Source: Anthopleura xanthogrammica (Eukaryota > Cnidaria > Anthozoa > Actiniaria > Actiniidae). Taken from it: 64,000 nucleotides of DNA. The DNA is taken from the NCBI GenBank assembly GCA_964019055.1, contig OZ025222.1, positions 10,038,543 through 10,102,542 of the forward strand, read 5' to 3'. A program made the translations under genes and the position numbers. The notes beneath the pieces are model-generated. The model saw only the letters and a program-made list of their open reading frames with translations. It ran no database searches and was not told where the DNA came from. Shown one piece after another: positions 22,374 to 33,523 of this stretch (the first letter of the stretch is position 1; every line of letters begins with the position of its first letter).

Positions 22374-25300
22374 ATGGCCAAGCTAAAGGAGTCTACTAAG
22401 TGCACATGTACTTGTAGACAGTGCTGTTGTAAGAGTTCTATGGATAAAGTCAGGACATTAGGTGAGCAGTCGACAGTGAAAGCCAATGGGGGAGGAGACC
22501 TTGTTGAACGACGCCCTTTTGCGATTGCATGTGAATGGGATCGCAAACAAACACAACAGTTCACTGATGATGGCACGAATACCTTTTTCTGGTAGGTTTA
22601 AACTGTGTTATTGAGCTTTCACTCACAGAAAACTGATCGTTGAAGGAAGTCCTTCTTAACATCTGGGTTTACACGCTTATTATTGTAAACAATTTGCTAT
22701 TAACACTTCAACTTCAGCTCAAATTAGCTCATAAACTCTTCTCATTGAATTATTTTACTACATAAGATTGTTTTAACCTTCTACATGATATTACTTATCA
22801 ATAACAGCCTTAATCCAATCAATTTGTTCTCTATCTTCGAGTCAAATAACATGGAATAAATAATCTTAATACTAGTATAGTCGTTGCATATTGCAAGTGA
22901 AGTGCTGCGAGTCTGTGTAGAATGACTTGTAATTAATGATATCTAAGTGACTGATCAGTTGTGGCTCCTACAATAACATACTAGTTATCCATGGTAATCC
23001 ATGTCTCTTCATGTCATTCATTTGTTATGGTGCAGCTGATAAAAATAATACTGATCAAGTAGTATAGCTGTCTCTAATTAAAAAAACAATCATGCACAAC
23101 AGAAAAAGAAATTGCTATATAGTTATATAATTATATACAAACAGACTCAGTGGGCTTTTAGAAAGATAGAAATAGCTCATAAATAAAATGAGCTAATCAC
23201 TGGCTAAGCAGCTGGGTCATGTGGGTCAGCAGTTAGCTGGTAGTATTAAATATAATTACATATTTAATTCAGAGACAACATGTCTGTGTTGCAGGGGTTT
23301 CAATAGAAGGCGGCTACTGGCGGTCAATCCTTGAAAATACAACAGCCTTTTATTAGATTTTGAGATATATATAATCATCAATAAATATCTACTGATAAAT
23401 ATCTTATAGTGATGATGGGTGTATCTTTGTATCTAAAAATGAAAAAAAAAGTGTCCAGTTGAAACCCTTTGTTTAATCTTATGTCCAGGTAAGCACATAT
23501 ATACCATCACAGTGCTTGTTGGGATGCTTTCTGTGCTTGTATATGTTGCGCATTGTTTGAGTCGACACCGATGAACAGTCAGTACAATACCAAAAGGTAT
23601 TCTATATTAATTTATCAAACTCATTAATATTCATAAGGCCAAACACAATAGAAAATCACAACCATGACCAAGTTTTTAAATCGGCAAGAGATTCGTCCTG
23701 ATTTGCATACAACTTTAACTCAGATTTTCTTGGCGAAAAGTGCTTTTATCTTGAAAATTTAAGTAACACATGACCTAACTATCCTAAACCTTTGATAAGT
23801 GAGATAAAACATTCGCGTCCGACCTTTATGGGGCTAAAAAGGCTCGCCTGCGGCTCGCCATTTTAAATCCCCATAAAGGTCTCCCGCTCATGTTTTATCT
23901 ATCACATAAAAGTGTGGCTTGGTTGGTTAGTGTGTTGCCAGTGCTAAGCAAGAGATCCATAGTTTGATCCTCAGTGACCTCACACACTTGTTTTAAGGAG
24001 CAAGTGTGGCTTGGTTGGTAAATTTGCTGTCTGTTAAGCAAGAGATCCATAGTTTGATCCTCAGTGACCTCACACACTTGTTTTAAGGAGCAAGTGTGGC
24101 TTGGTTGGTAAGTGTGCTGTCTGCTAAGCAAGAGATCCATAGTTTGATCCTCAGTGACCTCACACATGTGTTTTAAGGAGCAACAAAGTGTGGCTTGGTT
24201 GGTAAATGTGCTGTCTGCTAAGCAAGAGATCCATAGTTTGAACCTCAGTGACCTCACATACATGTTTCTATCTTTTCAGAGGATTATTTGCTTGTGTCAT
24301 GGTGTTCTTGTTGTTTGGTGTCACTCAGATCAGAGATGGTTCATTCAAGCGTCCACATCCAGGTATCTCACGTCTGTAGTATGTCATAATGCTGAAGGAT
24401 ATGACATCCAATGTTTATGGTATCATTGTGAGATAAATAAGCCTATCTTACTTCATCAATAAAGTTTTCCCATCTCAACCATGTCATTCCCTTGAGTATT
24501 ATTTATTTCATTGAAGGCTTCCACAATCTTATTCTTAAGGAATGACATGAAGTCTGAAAAGGAAAACTTTATGCTAAAGTGGTCTATTGTATATTTGAAA
24601 CTTTTCTAGAAATAATACTCAAGAGAATGACATGTGGTCTGAGATAGGAAACATAACTGATGAAGAAAGAAATAATACTTATTATAAGGGAATGACAAAT
24701 GAATGAAAGCAAGGAACTAAATGAAAAGAGGGAATACTGTTTGAAAGTTTTTTTTAATTCCAACCTCTAATCTGTTATACAGTATGACTAAGAATTTTAG
24801 TGGAATTTTTGCAAAGAAATGTATGTGTCCAGCCCTGATAATGAGGCTGATAATGCATATGATGTTTATCTTTTATCATTTTATCATTTATCATTACAAT
24901 GCTTTTCTTTGCAAATATAAAGGAATCTTTGCAAAACTTTATGATATTTTACTAAATATCAATGTGACAAATTTGATATTCAACTCCTTTTTCTGATAAA
25001 TCAAATATCTTATAATGTCCTGCTAGTGTGATAAGGGTCTATTAATAGTAACATATTTTTGTGTTTTGATGTGTAGCATTTTGGAGACTGATGCTGTGCC
25101 TAAGTGTGCTGTATGAATTGGCTTTGATCTTCATCTTGTTTCAGGTATTGTTCCTTCATTAATCATAACAATTACAGTTGAATAATACTGCATGAGTTTG
25201 AACACTATAGACTACATTTCATGCTATTATTCACTATTCCACCAAACTTTCTCCATCAAACAAGAGAGTAATAGAGTACCAACATGTGATGTCATCAAAT

Positions 25301-28140
25301 TCCAAATTTTGCAGTTCAGTTTTGAAATGTTCATGTTCGAAGAGAACACAACATTGACTACATTTCTGCCAACTTTAACGCTGCTGCGAGGCGTATAAAT
25401 GGAGATATTGGGCATGCATGTTAGCTTCAAAAATACCCAATACATTTTGATTTTCACTTGCACAAATTTTTGTGACCCCTCCCCCTAAAGTGCCCTTTGT
25501 CTCTCTTATCTTAGCCCCGTCCTTTGTGGAGCATAAAAAATGTTGGACCCCTTCATTTGCATCAGCCCCTCTCCCCTCCCTGTAAATAATGACTGGTCTC
25601 TTATATCTAATTTTGTTTCAAGACTTTAGATGATGCCAGGCAGTTGTTAAAGTATGTTGACAAAAGTCTTGGGGAGCCATTACCAGAGACCCTGTACTAC
25701 GAAGATTGTTCATTTTATACTCCTGGTCACCCTGATGGCCCATTCCATAACTTCATGGTAATCAATTATTATTAGAATTATATTAACAACATTAATAAAC
25801 TGGTCATTCTATCATTCATACACTCACCATGTACTTTTACTGCGTGATACGTGAAAGTATGAGAACATTTAATGTATTCACATACTTGTATGCACAGGCT
25901 TTTTGCTGCCAAACGAGCTTTAACATGCCTTATTTGGTAAAACCAGTAGCTTTGCATCGGAATGTGTTGGTTAACATCCAAGAGCCCTTGCATAAAAGTA
26001 TGCAAATACATTATTGCCAGTCATACTTTTGCAAGTCAGTCTGTAACAATCATTTGTGATGAAGAAAAAGTTTAAAAAATCAGTGATTTTCTGTACTTTT
26101 TATGTGTAGAGTAACTGCAGTTTGTTTATAAGAAAGCTTGTCTCATTTATTGATTGATATTTAACTGTTTGTTTTGTGCAGGAAAAATGTGACTTTTTTG
26201 TGTTTTGCCATTTGATTTGTTGGTGGGCTAAGGTAAGCCTCTTACTTGATTAATATTTAATATTTTCCTCCATGGTACACGGTGGAGTATGGATATTTTC
26301 CTCCATGGCACACGGTGGAGTATGGATATTTTCCTCCATGGTACACAGTGGAGTATGGATATTTTTTGGAGCCATACATTGAATGTGCATAGTGAATAAT
26401 TAAAGTGCACCTAAACCCTGATACAATACTTTCAGTATTGATTCTACATGAAGTGAATATTTGATTGGTGAAACATTTCTTTATTTGAGTGTTGGGTCTT
26501 TAAGTTATGAAGGTTTATACTTGCAATATGTTAATGACAGTGACGTCATTGTAGGCTTTTGAGTGTATTTGTTTTACTTGTAATACTAAACACTGGCCAT
26601 TATATGAGATGCATGGGTGGCGTAGCGGTGAGAACGCTTGCCTCTCACCAAGGCGACCCGAGTTTGAGCCCCACTGGGCTCGGTGTTGTATGTGAGTAGA
26701 GAGCTGTTTGTTGGTTCTCTCCTGTGCTTTGAGGGTTTTTCCGGGTTCTCTGGTTTTTTCTCCCTCCTCAAAAATTAACTTCTAAATTCCAATTGGAATG
26801 CAGTGGAGGAAGAGCCACTCGGTGGATTCCACTGTTAATTCTCATTTTCTCCTTTTTTTCTTATGAGACACCAAATTTACAGTAAACGTTGAGGAAACCA
26901 TGAGTATAATGATGATGCTTTTTAAATACTTTTATGTGAACCTGTTTGTATATTTAATGAAGCCTGCCATGATGTCACAGTCATTAACATATTGCAAGTA
27001 TAAACCTTCATAACTTGAAGATGCAACACTCTAATGAAGAAATATTCCACCATTCAACTATTCACTTCATGTAGAATCGATGCTGAGAGTATTGTATCAG
27101 GGGTTAGGTGCACTTTCATCAATAATTATTAGTTGATGTGTTTGTTGTTTTTATGTAGGCCCTGATGATTCGTGATTGGTGGTTATGTACTGTTAGAAGT
27201 ATTTTGTTTGAGATTCTTGAATACACACTGGAACATCAACTGCCTTACTTCTGTGAATGCTGGTGGGACCATGTAAGTTCAACTACAGATAGTTTTACTA
27301 TATTCCATATTTTCTATATTCCATACTTTCTTAATATTTCATATTTATGCAAGCCCTAAGCCTCATGTTCATGCAGCTCATACATAATTTATGGCATACT
27401 TCTATGCATGGGCTTTTTGCTGACAAACAAGCTTTAACACTCATAAAACCAGCCAGCTTCGCATTAAAAAGCCTGCACATATGAAATTATGCAGATACAT
27501 TAAATTTGCGTGTCGCTCTGTAATATTTAATGAGCTGCATGCATGAAAGTGAGGCTAAGGACTTCATAGATAAATATTAAGAAAGGTCTCTAAGGTCAAT
27601 ATACATAGTTTGAAGAAATTTGTTTTGTCAAACCTATAATTGGTTGGCACATTAACATTACCATGGCAATGTCTATAAGCATTATGTCTTCAATTTCTGT
27701 GCTGACAATATTATATATAAAATCAGGGTTCCCACGGTCAGGGAAAAGTCAGTGAATTCTGAATTTCTTTCAAGGTCAGGGAATTGTCAGGGAATTTTGA
27801 TTTTGGTCAGTGAGTTTTTGCAATTCACCCAAAAGTCAGCAAAAAGTCAGGGAATTCTGTCAGCCTTCAAAAAATCGTTTTAAATTTGGAATTTTTAGTT
27901 GGGCTTCCTGTGGTTGAACTAGCATTTTTCATGAAATAAGTGCACAGTGTGGTCAGTGGAAAATGGTTTTTGGTCAGGGAAATGTCAGGGAATTTTATAT
28001 TTCCAGATGAGTGGGAATGCTCAACCATGGAAATAAGTTTCTTTTATATTCTTTATTTGTAGTGGATAATGGATGCTTTAATATGTAATGGTTTTGGAAC
28101 ATACCTTGGTATGAAGACTTGTGATTATCTGGCCATCAAG
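22374..28140 (+). CDS. PTDSS2: Phosphatidylserine synthase 2 homologue, 5' eight exons; 3' part missing
   Basis: Exons 22374-22591, 23489-23596, 24280-24362, 25077-25144, 25623-25757, 26182-26232, 27159-27272 and 28063-28140 total 855 bases. The family exchanges serine for the ethanolamine head group of phosphatidylethanolamine in the ER membrane. Recognised segments match PTDSS2 in order: DGTNTFFW at the end of exon 1, [33 protein letters not shown], the LKYVD...PFHNF loop, [25 protein letters not shown] and [10 protein letters not shown]. The ATG has a good context (CCCACCATGG). Exon 2 is in the right place and its length keeps phase, but its interior is frame-disrupted (see findings). The C-terminal ~200 residues expected of the family were not found after 28140, where a SINE and the second duplicated block follow. 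It is either a pseudogene or a gene continuing across a very large intron. Confidence 0.85.
23914..24265 (+). repeat. tRNA-derived 90-bp tandem repeat, 4 copies
   Basis: Each unit reads GTGTGGCTTGGTTGGTAAGT (A-box-like), CTGCTAAGCAAGAG (Ser-GCT-like anticodon region) and ATAGTTTGATCCTCAGTGAC (B-box-like). A tRNA-derived SINE head appears to have been amplified in tandem just before the third PTDSS2 exon. Confidence 0.7.
26261..26365. repeat. 33-bp tandem repeat, 3 copies
   Basis: Units TATTTTCCTCCATGG(T/C)ACAC followed by GGTGGAGTATGGA, in a PTDSS2 intron. Confidence 0.93.
26395..27130. mobile_element. Long-arm inverted-repeat element in PTDSS2 intron
   Basis: Two imperfect arms of about 165 bp (26395-26560 and 26968-27130) are reverse complements through GTGCACCTAA...CTGATACAATAC and TTATGAAGGTTTATACTTGC. 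The space between contains a tRNA-derived SINE (26609-26815). Confidence 0.85.
26609..26815 (+). mobile_element. tRNA-derived SINE
   Basis: Starts GGTGGCGTAGCGGTGAGAAC (A box), has GAGTTTGAGCCCC (B box) about 40 bases on, then the shared body TTGTTGGTTCTCTCCTGTGC and TTTTTCCGGGTTCTCTGG. Confidence 0.82.
27724..28022. mobile_element. hAT-type MITE in PTDSS2 intron
   Basis: Begins CAGGGTTCCCACGGTCAGGG and ends GTGGGAATGCTC, imperfect inverted termini. The interior is made of repeated GTCAGGGAATT words. No coding region. Confidence 0.65.
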
Positions 28141-28887
28141 GTGAAGAACAACCTCTACTACCTACTGACATTTCCTTCTTAAGATTTTCAACCTTCTTCC
28201 ATTCCTCCATCTCTCTTCTTCATTGGGTGTCAAGGCCCTATTTTTATATGTTGACAACTTTGAGCTGAACCTTGTGTGCAACGGCATTGACAGCGAGACA
28301 AGTCTCAAAATGTATTGTGAGAAACTTTCACAAAAAGTCAGTAGAACTGCTTTCTAATTATGCAACTGAAGCTTGTGTCGCAAAAAGGTTTCAGGATAAA
28401 ATTGTACTGTGTATCACCCCTCTTGAAACTTTTTTCAACATGGTCCAGTAAACAATCCAATCAGAGACCAATGAGCTTCTTAGTATGGACCTGTTGAGCG
28501 GGAAATACATGTTGTGATTTGTCTGCTCGATTCATCGTCCAGACACTATCAGGAAGCAAATCGTGCGTGTAGTTTAGAGCCTGATTCGAACCCGATTCCA
28601 AAAAATTAATATGGCCCGATTACAAAATCTGTAGCACTGTCACAGATTTTCTCATGTCGGCCCGATTTTTAAATTCAAATCGGGCTTGAATCGGCGCACT
28701 AAAGTACACGCACGATTTGCTTCCCGACATATTCTGACGAATAATCGGGCGTGTAGATGGGCCTTTACACATCGAAACTTTTTTGGTGAAACTTGTGTGC
28801 AATGGTGTTGCGAGACAAGTTTCAGAACAAATTGCACCTTGTAACACCGCTGTGAAAGTTTTCTCTCAATGTCGTTACACACAGGGA
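28141..28887. other. No gene; diverged repeats
   Basis: Contains paired, partly inverted words such as GAAACTT(T/G)..CAC, GAGACAAGT and AATCGGGC, probably old mobile elements. None of the expected downstream PTDSS2 exons is visible. Confidence 0.5.
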
Positions 28888-29005
28888 GGATGGATGGGTG
28901 GAGCATGGGTGGTGTGAGCTGCCTCTCACCAATGTGACCTGGGTTCGATTCCCAAGCTCATTTGTGAGTAGAGTTGCTTGTTGGTTCTCTCCTGTGCTTC
29001 AAGGG
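28888..29005 (+). mobile_element. tRNA-derived SINE, 3'-truncated
   Basis: Has CCTGGGTTCGATTCCC (perfect B box) and the TTGCTTGTTGGTTCTCTCCT body. The body stops at 29005, where the inverted-repeat element 29006-29470 begins. Confidence 0.8.
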
Positions 29006-29470
29006 TACACCCATTACAACCATTTTCAAAATTACGCGACCTGGACAGTTCCAGTCGTCAGGAATTTTGGCTCCCGTCAATCAAAGTGAGCACAGGCCGA
29101 GTTAAAAGTAATTCCCGCTCAACCAATCAGAGACAACCGTTCCCATGCCTGTAATGAACAAGGTATTTAAGAAAATGCTGTTCAATAAACACGTTTCAGT
29201 TCGTTTTTAAACCTGATCTTCAACGTTATCGATTTGTTGAGTTTATTCAAATTTAGCAATAACTATATTGGCACATATTTCTTGTAGATCATCGTATTTG
29301 AGCGTAGCCATGAAGTTATCATAACATGTGTAAATGGCTGTCGAGTCGACGGAATTTCTTTATTTGCTTGCAATCGAAATGAACTCCGCCCATCATAACT
29401 TTGATTGACGGAAGCCAAGATTACAAACAACTAGAGCTCTCAAGGTCGCGTAATTTTGAAAATCGGTGTA
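29006..29470. mobile_element. Inverted-repeat element, 465 bp
   Basis: The left end (TACACCCATTACAACCATTT, then CAAAATTACGCGACC) is mirrored at the right (GGTCGCGTAATTTTGAAAAT...GTGTA). A further mirrored segment reads TTTTGGCTCCCGTCAATCAAAG. It marks the left edge of block B as seen here. Confidence 0.85.
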
Positions 29471-29477
29471 AAAAAGA

Positions 29478-29765
29478 AATGATACTCGAGGGAATGACAC
29501 GTGGTCTTGAGAATAAGATTCTTTGTTTGAGTTGTATCCATATTCATGTGTCCTCTCATGCACAACCGTTAAACAAAAAAAATGATACTCGAGGGAATGA
29601 CACGTGGTCTTGAGAAAAAGATTCTTTGTTTGAGTTGTATCCATATTCATGTGTCTTTTCATGTGCAACCGTTAAACAAAGAAATGATACTCTAGGGAAT
29701 GACACGTGGTCTGAAATGAGAAACATTACCCCAGGGTAAAGAGGTCTATTAAGTGAACAACTACA
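29478..29765. repeat. 102-bp-type repeats 5' of SET fragment B
   Basis: Two to three units with GGGAATGACACGTGGTCTTG and CATATTCATGTGTC, ending in the AAAGAGGTCTATTA terminus. Copy A has only one unit here. Confidence 0.85.
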
Positions 29766-30107
29766 AAACCAAAATCTCTTATGTGTTTGTTTGGATTTCT
29801 CTTGTCTTCGTCAGTAGTAATGAGAGTGGATGTTGCAAGTGTGAGAATCCTTTCTTGGCTTGAGTTGATGTACACTTAACGTCGTTTCTAATCATATTAT
29901 TGTAGGAATCAAGAGATCTGCAAGTCCCGGTATGACTGGAGACAGCCCTGTCAAGAAAGCAACCACAAGAAGCCTGTTGGACGAGGAACATTGTTACGTC
30001 ATTGATGCCAAAGCATACGGCAACTGTGGCCGTTATTTGAATGTATGTACATCTCACTACTGGCATGGCGCATGCTCATAATCCTTTAGAAAACCTTTTA
30101 TCAATAT

Positions 30108-30438
30108 CCTGAAACAACCGCTTGACTGATCTAAGTCAAGGCATGGCTAACTCACAGATTGAACCCTGAAACAACCTCTGGGCTGATGTAAGTCAAGGTA
30201 TGGCTAACTCACAGATCAAACCCTGAAACAACCTCTGGGCTGATCAAAGTCAGGGCATGGCTAACTCACAGATTGAACCCTGAAACAACCTCTGGGCGGA
30301 TCTAAGTCAGGGCATGGCTAACTCACAGATTGAACGCTGAAACAACCTCTGGGCTGATCTAAGTCAGGGCATGACTAACTCACAGATAGAACCTGAAACA
30401 ACCTCTGGGCTGATCTAAGTCAGGGCATGGTTAACACG
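30108..30438. repeat. 57-bp tandem satellite, about 6 copies
   Basis: Same unit and orientation as 616-2949 but only about six, more diverged, copies in the homologous intron. Confidence 0.95.
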
Positions 30439-30439
30439 A

Positions 30440-30555
30440 TAGGTTTTGCGAAAGGAGGAAAACCAGAGAACCCATGATGCTGAGTCTGTGAATCGAGCCT
30501 GAGACCCCAGATGTGAAAGGCGAGTGTTTTACCACTACACCACCCTTGATTCCCA
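30440..30555 (-). mobile_element. tRNA-derived SINE (minus strand), copy B
   Basis: Orthologous position to 2946-3062, with a few substitutions. Confidence 0.75.
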
Positions 30556-30739
30556 AGCTTGTTAGTTCCACCTTTTTTATTCCATTTGTTCTGTTTTGAT
30601 TTACATAGCTGTTCTCCAAACCTGTTCGTCCAGAACGTGTTTATCGACACCCACGACTTGCGGTTCCCTCGCGTGGCTTTCTTTTCCCAACAGTAAGTAT
30701 AGACACTTTACCTTGGGTGTAATGTCTTCCCATTGAAGA

Positions 30740-31318
30740 CCACGTGTCATTCTCTTGAGAATAAGATTCTTTGTTTGAGTTGTATCCATATTCATGTGTC
30801 TTCTCATGTACAACCATTAAAGAAAGAAATGATACTCTAGGGAATGACACGTGGTCTTGAGAATAAGATTCTTTGTTTGAGTTGTATCCATATTCATGTG
30901 TCTTCTCATGTGCAACCGTTAAACAAAGACATGATACTCTAGGGAATGACACATGGTCTTGAGAATAAGATTCTTTTCTTGTGTTGTATCCATATTCATG
31001 TGTCTTCTCATGTACAACTGTTAAACAAAGAAATGATATTCTAGGGAATGACACGTGGTCTTGAGAATAAGATTCTTTTCTTGTGTTGTATCCATATTCA
31101 TGTGTCTTCTCATGTACAACTGTTAAACAAAGAAATGATACTCTAGGGAATGACACGTGGTCTTGAGAATAAGATTCTTTGTTTGAGTTGTATCCATATT
31201 CATGTGTCTTCTCATGTACAACCATTAAACAAAGAAATGATACTCTAGGGAATGACACGTGGTCTTGAGAATAAGATTCTTTTCTTGTGTTGTATCCATA
31301 TTCATGTGTCTTTGTTGT
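30740..31318. repeat. 102-bp tandem array, copy B
   Basis: About 5.5 units corresponding to 3240-3820. The minus-strand frame is open across the whole array and into the HSC exon (230 codons) because the period is 34 codons. Confidence 0.95.
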
Positions 31319-31890
31319 TATTTTTAGTAACATATCTGCTGGTTCAGAGTTAACTTGGGATTACATGTAAGAAGTTGGCAGCGTCCAAGATAAAGTTCTG
31401 CGCTGTTACTGTGGCTCTTCATAATGTCGTGGAAGATTATTATGATGTCATCAGCCGCCCTCCCCTCCCCTCCCTAGTCAAGTCACTGTTCTTTGGATTA
31501 CAGTTTACACCTATTGCTAAAAACGTTGTCGGTCGGACATCTGAAATCTGGTGTCATATTTCAATATGAACTTGTTGTGAACTACTAATGAAAAAGACAA
31601 AGCAATTATCACTTTCCTGCATATTTCAATTCACAGACCACACTTCATTTGGGTGTCAGATTTCAGATCTGCTGACAACGTTTTTTCAATAGGTTTAATA
31701 CATATTTATATCGTGTGTAAGGGTTTGTAGTCAGTAGAATGTCATACGAATGTATAATAATGTATAGAATATCAGAATAGCCAAACTGATAACCAATATT
31801 CCTAGACAGAGTGCAACTGAACTTTTTTAAACGTTTTTTTCTTCTATTTTTGAGCATTTTTAGCTCTCAAAAGACTATTTTTTTATTAGA

Positions 31891-32265
31891 TCATAATGTG
31901 TAGAATGTAATATTCATATCCATTCATGAACGTTATTGGTACACACGTGTACCTGGATAGATCTATCATAATGTGTAGAATGTAATATTCATATCCATTC
32001 ATGAACGTTATTGGTACACACGTGTACCTGGATAGATCTATCATAATGTGTAGAATGTAATATTCATATCCATTCATGAACGTTATTGGTACATACGTGT
32101 ACCTGGATAGATCTATCATAGTGTGTAGAATGTAATATTCATATCCATTCATGAACGTTATTGGTACATACGTGTACCTGGATAGATCTATCATAATGTG
32201 TAGAATGTAATATTCATATCCATTCATGAACGTTATTGGTACATACGTGTACCTGGATAGATCTT
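31891..32265. repeat. 75-bp tandem repeat, 5 copies
   Basis: Expanded version of 4401-4625; the first two units carry CACACGTG where the others have CATACGTG. Confidence 0.95.
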
Positions 32266-33523
32266 TCTCTACCGAACTGGCATTGGAATAAAGATATTTT
32301 GTTGGTATTTCTTTGTAATGATGTAGTTAATTTGATCACGAAAAGTTAGAAAAATGAGAGATTAATTATGGGGTGACGTAGTGGTTATTGCCAACCCCAC
32401 TGATGTGGTCAAAAAAGTTGGGCAGTTTGTTAGAACCCTGTATAAGGGTCGTTTACTAAGATTGTTCCTTCCCAAAAAATGGTTTGTGGCTGGAAAAATC
32501 TTTGCAAACGACCCTCTTATAAGGTTTTAGAAAGCTGTCCAACTATTTTCCATGGTTTATGGCTGGAACAATCTTTGAAAACGACCCTCTTGTATGGTTC
32601 TAAGAAACTTTCCAACTTTTCTTCGAGGTTTATGGCTGGAAAAACCTATGCAAACGACCCTCCAATATGGTTCTAGCAAACTATCCAACCTTTTCCCGGG
32701 GTTTTAAGGACAAGGTTTGTGTCGTAAAATGTTTTTGTTGCGGAAAGTATTGCACGAAACAAAGCTCAGTTCTACTTTTCGAAACGGATTGCAGCAACTG
32801 GCAACGCTATTGCACAGTGTATCACCCCTACAGCAACTTTTCTCACTTTTCTCGTTGCAAGTTGCTGAGATCTCGTTGCAGTGTAACACCTCACTTCGGC
32901 AACCTGCAACGCTATATTTTCGAGCATTGCAAAAAGGAATAGAAAAGAAATACCCCTGTTAGCATCTCATCCAATATCATTTTAAAAGGAGTTTTTGCGC
33001 TATTTTGTTGTTTGCCCCACCCCCTCCCCCATCGCCACGTACCAGTCCCTCTACTGTAACATGATTCTAATGGGTTATGGGTTTCCTGTGGTAAGCCATT
33101 AGACTGTTCAGTCGGATTTGCATTTCCTGTTTGTCTGTTGAAAGATTCAAGCGTCTTGTTCTCGTTGTTCTTGTCCTTCTTCTTCTCGCATTTCAAGTAA
33201 GTCTTACGTGTTAATATGTATCAATCAGTGCATAAATACATTAGGTACGTGTGATGTAGTAGATCTCTTAGTATGTTCTAGATAAGATTGACTGTAAGGT
33301 TCTACAATACACAGTTTTGATCATGGAAGAGTTGAACTCGTAAGTGTCTGAATTTATCGCCTGTAAAAACCTCATTTAACCAACTAACCAGATAGAATAA
33401 TGCTTGTAGGATAATGAAATAAGAATCTCAATGCCAAACAGTTTAGCTGGGTTGATATCGTCTGTTTAATGAACAGTTTTGATCATCGATCGATCGAGCG
33501 ACGCTATAAATGTGGGTGTTGTC

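Larger units (their letters stand above)
29906..31445 (+). pseudogene. SETDB1/eggless-like SET-domain fragment, copy B (several lesions)
   Basis: Same three exons as copy A: 29906-30042, about 30604-30692 and 31328-31445. The SET motifs GRYLN / HSCSPN...THDLRFP / GSELTWDY are all readable. It shares the in-frame TAA after DYM (31368-31370). It also has a second TAA at 31422-31424, in the post-SET tail where copy A has Gln, and a three-base loss that removes the CAG acceptor before the HSC exon (TTTACATAGC against TTTACAGCATAGC). Unlike copy A it keeps Cys-Arg-Gly-Arg in the tail. The lesions make it a pseudogene. No upstream SETDB1 exon precedes it, since PTDSS2 and mobile elements lie there. 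Confidence 0.88.
29053..33523. repeat. Duplicated block 1, copy B
   Basis: Second copy of 1-6205, same orientation. The 57-bp array is reduced to about 6 units and the 75-bp array expanded to 5; similarity ends shortly after GTGGGTGTTGTCTG. Confidence 0.9.
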
